Position numbers and translations under genes: made by a program
Notes under the pieces: model-generated
The model's input: only the letters and a program-made list of their open reading frames with translations
Told to the model about the DNA's origin: nothing
Database searches by the model: none
NCBI GenBank assembly: GCA_902475855.1
Contig: CABSBF010000015.1
Coordinates: 1-45,433, forward strand
Source of the DNA: an uncultured Eubacteriales bacterium
Lineage (GTDB): Bacteria; Bacillota; Clostridia; Oscillospirales; Oscillospiraceae
Length of the DNA: 45,433 nucleotides
Direction: 5' to 3'
In this document: one piece after another, positions 33,901-42,274 of the stretch
Layout of the letters: every line of letters begins with the position of its first letter
Numbering within the stretch: the first letter of the stretch is position 1

Positions 33901-36900
33901 CGCACGGTCGCGCGCGGTCATGGTCAGGATATGCTCACCCTCGCCGGAGACGGTGCAGACCGCCGTCCAGACGGAGGCATCGTTTGCATCCTGCGTCCAG
34001 GCGAGGTTGGCGACCACTTCCCCGTTATCCTTCACGGTGATATCCGCCGGGTCAAGGTTCGTGTCCGTGACCTTGAGCGCTGCCGTAAAGGAACCGGCAT
34101 AGTAGAGCGTGTCATCCGTGCTGCCCATCGGGTCGGCATACTTTACTTCGGCAGCCGGCCTGGTCTGGTCGATGACGAGCGTCCTGGACGTAAAGGTGTC
34201 CATCTCGTTGTTTGAGCGGTCGTGCGCGTTCATGGTCAGGATATGCGCACCCTCGCCGGAGACGGTGCAGACTGCCGTCCAGACGGAGGCATCGTTTGCA
34301 TCCTGCGTCCAGGTGAGGTTGGCGACCGGCGCATCGTTGTCCTTCACGGTGATGTCCGCCGGGTCAAGGTTCGTGTCCGTGACCCGGAGCGTCACTTCAA
34401 ATGCGCCGGCATAGTAGAGGGTGTCGCCCAGACTGCTCTGCGGATCGGCGTACTGCACACCGGAAACCGGCTTGGTCTGGTCGAGAATGAGCGTCCTGGA
34501 CGTAAAGGTGTCCATCTTGTTGTTTGCAAGGTCGAATGCGTCCACAGTCAGGATGTGCTTGCACTCGCCGGAGACGGTGCAGACCGCCGTCCAGACGGCA
34601 GGATCCTTCGCATCCTGCGTCCAGACAAGACCGGTGACCTCCGTGTTGTTATCCTTCACGGTGATATCCGCCTTGTCAAGGTTCGTATCCACGACCCGGA
34701 GCGTCACCTCAGCCGTACCGGCATAGTAGAGCGTATCGCCGGCGCTGCTCTGCGGATTGGCGTACTGTGCATCGGCAACCGGCTTGGTCAGGTCGATGAT
34801 CTGCAGGTCGGTGGCAGCGTTCATTTCGTTGCCCGCTGCGTCCCAGGCCTGAACGGTGACGTGATGGGCGCCCTCGCCGGAGAACGTGACCGCCGCGGTG
34901 GCGGTTTTCCCGTCGGAGTGGACCAACCAGTTGACCTGGAGTTCCTTGCCGTCCTCCATAACCTTGGCAAGAACATCGCCGTTTTTCTGCGTCAGCCGCT
35001 CGTTATCCACCAGCTTGAGCAAAACGTAGGCCGGCGTGTCGCTGTCGTAGTAGCGGGTCTCTCCGGCTTTCCGGACTGCCGCGGAATATTCCGGGGCAAG
35101 CGTGGGCGGCGTTTTCTCCAGGATGACCTCGTTGCCCTCCTGATCTTTGGAGCAGTTGCCCGCCTTGTCGATGGCGACGAAGTGCAGGGTGCCCTTTATC
35201 TCGGGCTTGAGGGTGAATTCCGCCGAGTAGACGCCGGTTTTTTCATTGTATGCGACCTCCGTGATCTCCTTGCGCGAGCCGCTGATCACGCTGCCGCTGT
35301 CATCTACAAACCAGTATTCGAATTTCTCCACACCGGAGGTGGCATCCTTGGCGGTGAGGGTGAATTTGATGCTTGCATTGTACCAGCCGAAGGTAAGGAA
35401 TTCCAGAATTGCTTCGCCGGTGACCTTGCGGACATCGTAGGTGAGGTCGGCGGGCGCGATCCGGTCGATCTTGATCTCGGCGTAGTCAATCGCGTCCGTG
35501 ATTTCCGGCTCGCCGCCGTTCATGCGGCGCAGATATACTTTCCCGGCTTCGCTCACGCCTTCCTTTGTAAAGACAGGCAGGGCCTCCGCCCAGGTTTCGC
35601 CCGTCAGGCTGTTGCCGGTCGCAATCTCCCAGCCCTCCGGCGCGGAGACGGTGACGGAGCCGGTAAACCAGCCGCTGTCGTTCTTCGTGTCGCCCAGCAT
35701 TGTATAGGCCGGGGTGGGTGCCTGCGCGTAGGAGATCCGGAGGTAGTAATTCTTGGTGACCTTCTCGTATTTCTCATCCGCGGCGCGGGTGACCGGAATG
35801 ATAAACAGCCCGGTCGCATGGTCATTCAGCGTAACGGTCAGCTCGCCGCCGAAGAAGATCGCCTCCGACAGTCCGTCCGGCAGCTCCGCCGACAGGCTGC
35901 CGCCGCGGCCGTCAAGCTCGATGGTATACTCCGTGCGGCCGTAGATCAGCTCCGCCGGTTTTTCCTCGGTGGTTTCCTCGGCGAAGGTCAGAAGGGAATC
36001 GTCCACCGCGCGCTTGACCGTGAGGATATAGGACGCGGTGCTTTCCTCGTACAGGTTGGTCTTCGCCGTGCTGGCCTTGACCGTGACCTTGCCGGAGCGC
36101 AGGATGGTCAGCGTGCCGTCCGCAGCGATCGTCGCAACGTTTGCCGCTTTGTCGCTGTCCAGCTCCTTCTGCTCTGTGATCGTATAGATGACCTCGCGGT
36201 TTTTCGCATTCGTGACCGTCTGGCGATAGGTCTGCGCGGTTTCCTTCGGATCAAACGAGATCTCTGGCGTCCTGTTCGCAAACTCAACGCTTACGGCAGA
36301 GCGTTTCACCGCGAAAACATAGCTGCTCTCCGCCGCGGTAAAGATGCCGTCATCCGGCGCGCTGGCCGTGACCTTGATTTTGCCCGGCACATTGAAGGTG
36401 ACTTCATCACCGATGATTTTTGTTTCCGGCGCGGTGTCGCCGTCACTTTCGATGTACTCGGCAGTGAACTGCGTCGCGCCCTCAACGCCGGTCTTTACCA
36501 GCGGGGCTTTCTGACTGGCCACATAATAGGATGCGCTGATGCCGCTGGGGTATTCGAATCTGCGCTCCAGACGCGCGGCATCGGCCACATGGATTGTGAC
36601 CGTCTGCTCATATGTTCCGTCGCCTGCCCAGTCAAACTCCCAGGTGAAGGACTTTTCGCGAAGCGTTTTGGCGCTTTCCGCGTCCCATGCGAGGAGGGTT
36701 TTGACCGTTAACTTTTCGACGCCGATTTTGGTGCCTTTCTCGGCGCCCTTTTCGCGATACTGCGCCTTTTTCATATTGGCGCTCTCCGGCTTTGTAATCT
36801 CAAAATCCGCAAACCAGCCGCCCTGCTGGTGCGGCACCGTGGAGGTCAGCGTGAGCTCGATCTCCGGCGCGTGGAGCGAGCTGCTCTCATAGGTATAGCC

Positions 36901-37503
36901 CGCCGGAATGCTGACCCGGCCGAATGCCTTCAGGCGCTCGCCGTCATAGACAACATTGCCGTCCTTTTTCAGCTTGAGCACCGACGCGGAAAGCCACACG
37001 GAGATCGTCTGCGTCAGCTTGTTGCCGTCCCAGTTGAAGGTGTAGGTCTGGAAGGCCTTTTTTGTATTCGCAGCGAGATCCTTCGGGGTGCTCTCATCCA
37101 CAAAGGCCCAGAAAGTGATGCTGTCAGAGCCCTCGTCCTTCGCGTCCTGATAGGAGACCGGCTGCGACACCTCGCCGTTCAGACGCTGTGTCGTGAAGGT
37201 CGCCTTCTCCGGGACGGCGTTTTCCGGCATTGCCACGCGGACGCCCAGCCACCAGCCGTCCTTCATGCGGCCGATACTCTCGTCCTTTTCATACCAGTCC
37301 AGTGTGACTTCACTGAACGTGACTGCCACTTTATCTTTGTTTCTGCCGCTGACTTCGATGGCTGCCGTGCCTGTTACGCCGCTGACATTATCCTCCAGCG
37401 TGTACGCATCTGCGCGCAGCGGCAGCAGCGACAGCACCATCACCAGCGCAAGCGCCAGGCAGGACAGCCGTCTGCCAAAATTGGAGTTCCGGAATTCCCT
37501 CAT
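30997..37503 (-). CDS. Giant Ig-like repeat surface protein
   Basis: 2168 residues. The signal peptide (about 1-33) ends at ADA. Several beta-sandwich modules come next, including Cadherin/Big-type segments ending in FAVKR, LTVKR. Five near-identical ~104-residue units (904-1425) and further diverged Ig-like units follow. The C-terminus is one transmembrane helix and a basic tail (KKRKSSKK), with no LPxTG, so it is membrane-anchored. Repeated phrases include DTNLDPADITV, WTAVCTVSGEG and DQTxPV. It is probably an adhesin or stalk. It is last in the pilus/kinase cluster, 176 nt behind the small membrane protein gene, with its own consensus promoter. Confidence 0.85.
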   Translation of the reverse strand: MREFRNSNFGRRLSCLALALVMVLSLLPLRADAYTLEDNVSGVTGTAAIEVSGRNKDKVAVTFSEVTLDWYEKDESIGRMKDGWWLGVRVAMPENAVPEKATFTTQRLNGEVSQPVSYQDAKDEGSDSITFWAFVDESTPKDLAANTKKAFQTYTFNWDGNKLTQTISVWLSASVLKLKKDGNVVYDGERLKAFGRVSIPAGYTYESSSLHAPEIELTLTSTVPHQQGGWFADFEITKPESANMKKAQYREKGAEKGTKIGVEKLTVKTLLAWDAESAKTLREKSFTWEFDWAGDGTYEQTVTIHVADAARLERRFEYPSGISASYYVASQKAPLVKTGVEGATQFTAEYIESDGDTAPETKIIGDEVTFNVPGKIKVTASAPDDGIFTAAESSYVFAVKRSAVSVEFANRTPEISFDPKETAQTYRQTVTNAKNREVIYTITEQKELDSDKAANVATIAADGTLTILRSGKVTVKASTAKTNLYEESTASYILTVKRAVDDSLLTFAEETTEEKPAELIYGRTEYTIELDGRGGSLSAELPDGLSEAIFFGGELTVTLNDHATGLFIIPVTRAADEKYEKVTKNYYLRISYAQAPTPAYTMLGDTKNDSGWFTGSVTVSAPEGWEIATGNSLTGETWAEALPVFTKEGVSEAGKVYLRRMNGGEPEITDAIDYAEIKIDRIAPADLTYDVRKVTGEAILEFLTFGWYNASIKFTLTAKDATSGVEKFEYWFVDDSGSVISGSRKEITEVAYNEKTGVYSAEFTLKPEIKGTLHFVAIDKAGNCSKDQEGNEVILEKTPPTLAPEYSAAVRKAGETRYYDSDTPAYVLLKLVDNERLTQKNGDVLAKVMEDGKELQVNWLVHSDGKTATAAVTFSGEGAHHVTVQAWDAAGNEMNAATDLQIIDLTKPVADAQYANPQSSAGDTLYYAGTAEVTLRVVDTNLDKADITVKDNNTEVTGLVWTQDAKDPAVWTAVCTVSGECKHILTVDAFDLANNKMDTFTSRTLILDQTKPVSGVQYADPQSSLGDTLYYAGAFEVTLRVTDTNLDPADITVKDNDAPVANLTWTQDANDASVWTAVCTVSGEGAHILTMNAHDRSNNEMDTFTSRTLVIDQTRPAAEVKYADPMGSTDDTLYYAGSFTAALKVTDTNLDPADITVKDNGEVVANLAWTQDANDASVWTAVCTVSGEGEHILTMTARDRAKNEMEPYTSPNLLIIDQTPPVSEVKYADPMGGTDDVLYYGGAFEVTLRVTDVNLDPADITVMDNGEVVSGLEWKPEGKRPTVWTAICTVSGEGGHILTMTALDRAKNEMEPFTSKKLIIDETAPIAGAQYAEPKSSTDEKDYYDGAFEVTLHVADTNLDPADITVMDNGEVVSGLVWTQDANDPAVWMAVCTISGEGEHILTMTAHDRAKNEMTPYTSPKILVIDQTAPVINVIYANTDVKNVIDGISYFDREQTATIEIMETNFSAENVTLTVTAKDVTGKDIATEDFLAALRDARKWSHEGSKHTATVSFPVEANYTLTVACTDLAGLASEKYEEDRFTVDTTAPTNLTVSYSTSLLDRVLEGVTFGYYNAPVTVTVTADDAISGVHGIVYSYAKAPNVSGVNAELLNDAISAADIRRNGYTFTATFTIPKTALTANSQFNGTVNFTATDRSGRGMSYADSRRTVVDTIRPAAEVTLTEPAYKEGTTAYYAGTAGVRVRVNEANFYAADVVFEVTKDGAPFPVTADWTDNSPDLHTGVFSLTQEGEYVVRMRYTDRSGNVMEDYVSDTLIVDATAPELTVTGVKADSANRETPFGFVVTAKDKHLDPATLTVTLTAVVRDEAGKYAVKTLALDPVEIVKAGEECRITVKDLKEDAVYSLSCTVADRSGNVRKTFTLHDGKEHEKISFSVNRNGSTFSVDENTAQLLERYYTYEVTENVVIFETNVDPVEHYAIKLNGRELSEGTDYTTTLTTEPGKWALRTYTLNKNLFVTEGGYNVVVESTDKTNTVTYSDVKSLDISFVVDQTAPVLTISGLKTGGRYQTTEQTVTVIPTDDGGRLYSFRALVMDSDGMPLRSESGEDISVRFDLSGEELHEYLRQHDGMITFTVPEGLENQVRLICADCAQHADGTTNVCDELYERVTVSSNLFIIFFANKGLFYGSLAGLAAVLALIIFLIVGKKRKSSKK
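33229..34794 (-). repeat. Five tandem 312/315-bp coding repeats
   Basis: Unit boundaries at the D of D[LQE]T.P lie at 34794, 34482, 34170, 33855, 33543 and 33228, giving units of 312, 312, 315, 312 and 315 bp. The units share long nearly identical stretches, pointing to recent duplication or gene conversion. The next unit downstream is clearly diverged. Confidence 0.9.
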
Positions 37504-37631
37504 TCAAGTGACCCCCTTGTTGTTTTTGCGTTATTTCTCTCGATGCTCTGCAAACGCGGGCAAAGCGCCGGCCGGCCCCGCTGCCGAAAAAACAGGGCGG
37601 ACACCGGCCGGGGACATATTTTTACTTCTCT

Positions 37632-37660
37632 ATTATCGCAAATCCGGCGAATTTTGTCAA
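37632..37660 (-). promoter_or_regulatory. Consensus promoter of the giant surface-protein gene
   Basis: On the minus strand TTGACA (complement of 37655-37660), a 17-nt spacer and GATAAT (complement of 37632-37637), about 130 nt upstream of the start. It gives this gene expression independent of the kinase cluster. Confidence 0.85.
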
Positions 37661-37679
37661 TTGTTCTTTGACGTGAAAC

Positions 37680-38147
37680 TCAGATTTGTTCCTGCGTATG
37701 CACAAAGGTGATGTCGAATTCGACCGCGACCGCAGGCGGCTCGGAAAGCAGGGTCGTCTCGCCCTCCTGCGGCATCTGATTCTCCGCCAGAAGTGTCGTT
37801 GCATCCGCAGCCTGCTCCTGCAGGAGCTCCTGCGTGCTGATCTTCGACGTGACTGCGCCGGGGCCGTAGGGTGCCGGCTGGTGCTGGATGATCCGCCCGG
37901 AGGGCGTCATCCGGTCCGTCAACTTGCCGCGTGCGGCATTGACCGGGCTGCTCCTGAACACCTTGTCGCCGGTGCTGGCATTCTTCTCACGGATGCCGCG
38001 GATGGCTCTGCGTGCCGAGGAGCCGCTCAAATCGCCGATGAGACGCGGCACCTTGAGCAGGAAGAACAGCAGCACGGTGACCGCCAGCATCACGCCGCAG
38101 GCCGCCGCCCCGGCGATGAATATGATTCGGTAGGTATCGTAGGTCAT
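37680..38147 (-). CDS. Small membrane protein with duplicated TT[L]L motifs
   Basis: 155 residues. One N-terminal transmembrane helix (about 8-31) is followed by a basic region (RLIGDLSGSSARRAIRGIREK), expected to be cytoplasmic by the positive-inside rule. The C-terminal tail contains ADATTLLAE and GETTLLSE. These resemble the GETTVLG pair in the FHA protein encoded three genes upstream, so it may be a substrate of the neighbouring kinase or a docking partner of the FHA domain. It lies 9 nt after the kinase stop. I recognise no named family. Confidence 0.75.
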   Translation of the reverse strand: MTYDTYRIIFIAGAAACGVMLAVTVLLFFLLKVPRLIGDLSGSSARRAIRGIREKNASTGDKVFRSSPVNAARGKLTDRMTPSGRIIQHQPAPYGPGAVTSKISTQELLQEQAADATTLLAENQMPQEGETTLLSEPPAVAVEFDITFVHTQEQI

Positions 38148-38156
38148 AGCGCATCC

Positions 38157-39824
38157 CTAGCCTTTCGACGTTTCGATCCGGCGGATGGTCGCCGCGATCT
38201 CGCTGCGAAGCTGCCGGATCGTATCCTGCAAAACCGACAGCTCCACCGTTCCGGCCTCGTCGGAGATCTCGCGCAGCAGCTCTGCGATCTGATCGGCGTC
38301 CGCGACCTCGAGGAACTGCGCGGCGTTACGGTCGATCAGGCGGTTGATCTTCGTCCAGACCTCCAGTCGCGAATCGACGCTGTCAAAGCGGTCGGCCTGC
38401 GCCTTCAGCTCCTGCAGCATCCCCCACAGGCGCTTGTATTCCTCGTACATTTTCTCGGTCTGCTTGATCTTCGCACCGTTGTACTGGTCGATCATGTCCA
38501 TGCAGGAGGCGATGTTGCAGTAGATCTCCGCAACGGGATACTTCGCCTTCGCCTCGGACAGCCACTTGGCCGCCTTGGTGTAGGAATCGCGGTCGTCGGC
38601 GGTGTCGTAGTAGAACAGGAAGGACTCGCCGATGCGGTAGCAGACCTCCTGATAGCCGTCGGGGTTCTTCTCCTTCAGCGTTTTCAGGACGTCCACACGG
38701 TCGGAGAAGCCGTTTGGCTTTTCCTCGTCCAGTCCGGCTTGCAGCTTCAGAAGCTGCTGTCCCTCCTCGGTCGTGAGCACATGATCCTGCGTGAGAAGAT
38801 CTGCGAGCAGCTCATAGGCCTCCGCGCGGGAGGGGTCGGTGAGGATCGCGTCATAGCAATCCTGCGCCGTCGCTGCGGTGCGCAGCATGAGGTCGTAGTT
38901 CTCTGTCTTTCTCGCTTCGGCCGAAATATAGCCCCACAGCGACGCCGCGCCGAATGCCAGCGTCAGTCCGGCGCTCGCGAGGAAGAGCGCCAGCTTGCGC
39001 GTCTGCTTTTTGCGGTAGCGGTCGTCGATTTTTTCGTAGTTTTCCAGCGCGTACATCAGCTCCGCACAGGACTGATAGCGGTCGTCGGGGTTGCGCTGGG
39101 TGCATTTCTGAATGATGCGCTCCAGACCGCTGGAGAGCGCCGGGTTGACCTGCCGGATGGGCAGGATTTCGTAGGGAGGGTCGCAGGGGTTGCGCCCCGT
39201 GACCAAATGGTACAGCGTCGCACCCAGGCAGTAGATGTCCGTGCGCGCGTCCGTCTGCCCCATGCCGCCGAACTGCTCCGGCGCGGCATAGCCCACCGTG
39301 CCGAGACAGGTGGTATCCGCCAGATTCTTTTCCTTGAATTCGCGCGCCGTGCCGAAGTCGATCAGGCAGATGTTGCCGTCCGGCTTGAGCATGATATTCG
39401 CAGGCTTCATGTCGCGGTAGATGATCGGCGGGGTGCGCGTGTGCAGATACTCCAGCACGTCGCAGAGCTGCTTGGCCCACTCGATCACATATTCCTGCGG
39501 CTGCGCGCCGTATTCCTCCAGCGCCTTGCTCAGAGGATTGCCCTGAATATAATCCATGACGATCAGGAAGGTGTCCGGGCCCTCGATTACGTCGATGATG
39601 CTCGGCAGGCTGGGGTGGTTGAGCTTCTTGAGAAGATCGGTTTCCACCACAAGCCCCTGCTTGACGATCTCAAAATCCTTGACACCGTCTTTGCGGACCT
39701 CCTTGATCGCCCACTGCTTGTTCGCTTTTTCATTCATGGCCAGGTAGACGACGCTCATGCCGCCCTGGCCGACCTTGTTCAAAATCTTATATTTTCCGTC
39801 AATCAGCGAGCCGATCTCCAGCAT
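38157..39824 (-). CDS. Membrane Ser/Thr protein kinase
   Basis: 555 residues. The cytoplasmic Hanks-type kinase domain (about 8-270) has the glycine loop GQGGMS, catalytic Lys41 in WAIKEV, YRDMKPANIM (136-145, YRD in place of HRD), DFG at 156-158, and the GTVGYAAPEQ activation loop. One transmembrane helix (about 285-305) is followed by a ~250-residue helical extracytoplasmic part, possibly TPR-like, rather than PASTA repeats. The lack of PASTA sets it apart from the cell-wall kinase PrkC. It lies 12 nt after the PP2C gene. Confidence 0.92.
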   Translation of the reverse strand: MLEIGSLIDGKYKILNKVGQGGMSVVYLAMNEKANKQWAIKEVRKDGVKDFEIVKQGLVVETDLLKKLNHPSLPSIIDVIEGPDTFLIVMDYIQGNPLSKALEEYGAQPQEYVIEWAKQLCDVLEYLHTRTPPIIYRDMKPANIMLKPDGNICLIDFGTAREFKEKNLADTTCLGTVGYAAPEQFGGMGQTDARTDIYCLGATLYHLVTGRNPCDPPYEILPIRQVNPALSSGLERIIQKCTQRNPDDRYQSCAELMYALENYEKIDDRYRKKQTRKLALFLASAGLTLAFGAASLWGYISAEARKTENYDLMLRTAATAQDCYDAILTDPSRAEAYELLADLLTQDHVLTTEEGQQLLKLQAGLDEEKPNGFSDRVDVLKTLKEKNPDGYQEVCYRIGESFLFYYDTADDRDSYTKAAKWLSEAKAKYPVAEIYCNIASCMDMIDQYNGAKIKQTEKMYEEYKRLWGMLQELKAQADRFDSVDSRLEVWTKINRLIDRNAAQFLEVADADQIAELLREISDEAGTVELSVLQDTIRQLRSEIAATIRRIETSKG

Positions 39825-39836
39825 TCCGATCTCTCC

Positions 39837-40607
39837 TTAAAACGTGCGCACCAGCGCAACGGAAATATTGTCTCTCTCGCCGCGCTGCATATCGCAGTCG
39901 ATCAGCGCGCGGGCGTTGCGCTCCATCGTCGCGCTGTCCGGCAGTACCGCCGGCTGCAAAAGGCCGAAGATTTCCTCCGGAAAGATCTCATGCCGGAAGC
40001 CGTCCGAGCAGAGAAGATACACCGCGTTTTCAAGCGTCCGGCCGAAAAAGAAATCCGGCACGACCGTTTCCGACGCGCCGACGCACTGCAAAAGCACATT
40101 TCTGCGCGGATCCACGCGCGCCTGTTCCGGCGTGAGAAGTCCCTGCGCGACCTCGCGCGCGACAACGGTCTGATCCTGCGTGATGCAGCGGATGCCGTCG
40201 GTCAGCTCGTAAAGGCGGGAGTCGCCGACGTTCAGCGCATAAAACCGGCTCTGCGTCAAAAGCACGGCCACAACGGTCGTGCCAAGACGAATACCCTGCC
40301 GTGCGCCATAGGCGCCGATGGCTTTATTCTGCGCGAGAACGAGGTCGGTCCACTGCGCACGAATGGCCGCATCCTCGATGGGGCCATTGGCGCAAAGCTG
40401 CGGGAGCTGCTCAGACATCCACTGCTCAAAGGCACGCACGAGACTTGCACTGGCGACCTCGCCCTTTTGCAGGCCGCCCATGCCGTCGCACAGCACCGCC
40501 AGCACCATCCGCCCCTGACAGGTCCGGAGGGTTTTTACGGTCAGGCTGTCCTGATTGGTCGCCTTGACCGTGCCGACGTCCGTTGCCGCTGAAATAATGA
40601 AGTTCAA
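39837..40607 (-). CDS. PP2C-family Ser/Thr phosphatase
   Basis: 256 residues, cytoplasmic, PPM fold. The metal-binding signatures are intact: ATDVGTVKATNQDS, VLCDGMGGLQKGE, NVGDSRLY, CSDGF and the closing RDNISVALV. Partner phosphatase of the adjacent kinase, a normal pairing in Firmicutes. It begins 14 nt after the FHA gene stop. Confidence 0.94.
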   Translation of the reverse strand: MNFIISAATDVGTVKATNQDSLTVKTLRTCQGRMVLAVLCDGMGGLQKGEVASASLVRAFEQWMSEQLPQLCANGPIEDAAIRAQWTDLVLAQNKAIGAYGARQGIRLGTTVVAVLLTQSRFYALNVGDSRLYELTDGIRCITQDQTVVAREVAQGLLTPEQARVDPRRNVLLQCVGASETVVPDFFFGRTLENAVYLLCSDGFRHEIFPEEIFGLLQPAVLPDSATMERNARALIDCDMQRGERDNISVALVRTF

Positions 40608-40621
40608 GTCCTTCCCTCCGA

Positions 40622-42250
40622 TCAGTACGTCAGGAATTCAAAGCTCTCGTTGGCAAGCGTAATCTTGGTGCCGTGCGTCAGCTTTGTTTCCACGTTGCTC
40701 CGGATCATAACGCCGTTGACATAGGTGTGGTTGGTGGAGTTGGTATCGACGATGAAATATTCGCCGTCGCGGTTGATGATGTTCGCGTGGCTGCGGCTGA
40801 TGGCCGTGTTGTCCGCGATAAAATAATCCACGAAGCTGCGCTCCTTGCCGATGCGGAAGGAGGGCTTGTTGAGCACAATACGCTCGTTGTTCTTCACGCG
40901 CAGGAGATAGGGCTGCACCGGCGCGGCGGGTGTGGCCGCGCCGAGCACGGTCGTTTCACCGGCGCTGCCGCCGAGGACGGTCGTCTCGCCGAAGCTCGCG
41001 GGCTGCACCTGCGGCACGGGAGCGGCAGGCTGCACGGGTCTGGATTGCACGGGTCTGGACTGCACCGGCGCGGCTGCCTGCACGGGAGCAGGCTGTGCGG
41101 GCGCCGGGGCAGGGGATTGGGCAGGCGCGGCGAAACCCTGCTGCGGCTGGCCGGGAACGGCGAAGCCCTGCTGCGGGCGGCCGGGAACGTTAAAACCGGG
41201 CTGCGGGCGGCCGGGAACGGCGAAGCCCGTCTGCGGCTGACCGGGAACGGCGAAGCCCGCTGCGGGCGCTGCCTTTGCCCCGGCGGGGGCGGGCTGGCCG
41301 GGCTGCGGCACAGGCTGCGCGGACGCAGCTTCCTTTGCCGCCTTCTTCGCGGCCTGCTGCGCCTTATAAAGCTCCTTGTTTTCCTTGCTGTAGTGCATCA
41401 GCAGGGTGAACATGGAGATCTCCTTTTCTCCTTCGGGGCGGGGCGGCACCGGCTGCGCAGGTGCAGTCTGCTTCGCCGCCTTTTTCTTTTCCGGCTTCTG
41501 CTTCTTGCCGGCCGCGGCAGGAGGCACCTGCATCTGCTGCGGGTGCTGCGGTGCCTGCGGCGCGGGCTGCCTGGGCTGCGCCGCAGGCTGCACGGGCTGC
41601 GGCGCGGCGGACGCCGCAGCGGGCTGGGCCGGTACGGCAGGCTGAGGAGCTGCCGAACGGACGGGCTGCGGCGCGGCCTGTGCGGGGGCGGCGGGCGCGT
41701 CGGAACTCAGCTCCTCAAGCAGCCTGGAGAACTCCGCCAGCGAGAACACCGGCGTACCGTTCAGGTAATTGATCAGGCGCGCGACATAGTCGCAGTTTTC
41801 CGTCTGGTCAAAGCGCGTATGGAATACAAGGTCGCGGAAATACTGGCCGAAGTCCACTGCCGGACGCCGCTCGTCCGCAAGGGGCAGGCAGATCACCAGC
41901 GTTTCCGCCGTGGTAACATCGGCAAAGACATAGTCGAGATTCAGAAGGAGCATCGAGGGATCAATCATGTAGTCTTCCGCGGAGAGAACCGCACGGACAA
42001 TGCCCCGGAACACGCCGAGCAGGCGCTTCTTATTCACAACGCCCTCGAAGAGCTGTGTCGCGCTGATCTTCGCAGAGACATTGTATTTCAGGAATTTCTG
42101 ATCGTCCATCTGGGAATACAGCGCGGGCGCCAGCCCGGCGATGCGATTATTGACGATCATTCCGAGGCAGGTGCTGTCCAGCGTCTCGCCGGACGCCAGC
42201 GCACAGACCAGATAGGTGTTTGTTCCCTGATTTTCGAAGGAAAGCTTCAT
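40622..42250 (-). CDS. FHA-domain protein with N-terminal domain and Pro/Ala/Gln linker
   Basis: 542 residues. A folded N-terminal domain (about 1-185), which I associate with FHA proteins of clostridial pilus loci, is followed by a long Pro/Ala/Gln-rich linker (185-440). The linker includes a short charged patch (KKQKPEKKKAAK) and ~10-residue tandem repeats. A C-terminal FHA domain (about 455-542) follows, with RIGKE, SRSHANI and NSTNHTYVNG, the phosphothreonine-binding residues. Two GETTVLG motifs precede the FHA domain, where GarA/OdhI-type proteins carry a regulatory ETT phosphorylation site. Likely a phospho-dependent adaptor in the kinase/phosphatase circuit. Confidence 0.88.
   Translation of the reverse strand: MKLSFENQGTNTYLVCALASGETLDSTCLGMIVNNRIAGLAPALYSQMDDQKFLKYNVSAKISATQLFEGVVNKKRLLGVFRGIVRAVLSAEDYMIDPSMLLLNLDYVFADVTTAETLVICLPLADERRPAVDFGQYFRDLVFHTRFDQTENCDYVARLINYLNGTPVFSLAEFSRLLEELSSDAPAAPAQAAPQPVRSAAPQPAVPAQPAAASAAPQPVQPAAQPRQPAPQAPQHPQQMQVPPAAAGKKQKPEKKKAAKQTAPAQPVPPRPEGEKEISMFTLLMHYSKENKELYKAQQAAKKAAKEAASAQPVPQPGQPAPAGAKAAPAAGFAVPGQPQTGFAVPGRPQPGFNVPGRPQQGFAVPGQPQQGFAAPAQSPAPAPAQPAPVQAAAPVQSRPVQSRPVQPAAPVPQVQPASFGETTVLGGSAGETTVLGAATPAAPVQPYLLRVKNNERIVLNKPSFRIGKERSFVDYFIADNTAISRSHANIINRDGEYFIVDTNSTNHTYVNGVMIRSNVETKLTHGTKITLANESFEFLTY
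41131..41250 (-). repeat. 30-bp tandem repeats in the FHA linker
   Basis: Four consecutive 30-bp units (41131, 41161, 41191, 41221) with a partial fifth encode GF[AN]VPG[QR]PQ-type decapeptides. Variation is mostly single bases. Confidence 0.9.
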
Positions 42251-42274
42251 TCCGTTATGCTCCTTTTGATATCT

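Noticed and set aside
33229..34794. CRISPR-like or transposon repeat array
   Set aside because: Units are 312/315 bp, in frame and coding Ig-like domains; there are no short repeats with unique spacers.
32083..36711. Very long plus-strand frames opposite the giant surface protein, with apparent repeats
   Set aside because: The repeats merely mirror the DNA repeats of the minus-strand gene. There is no ribosome binding site or recognisable fold.
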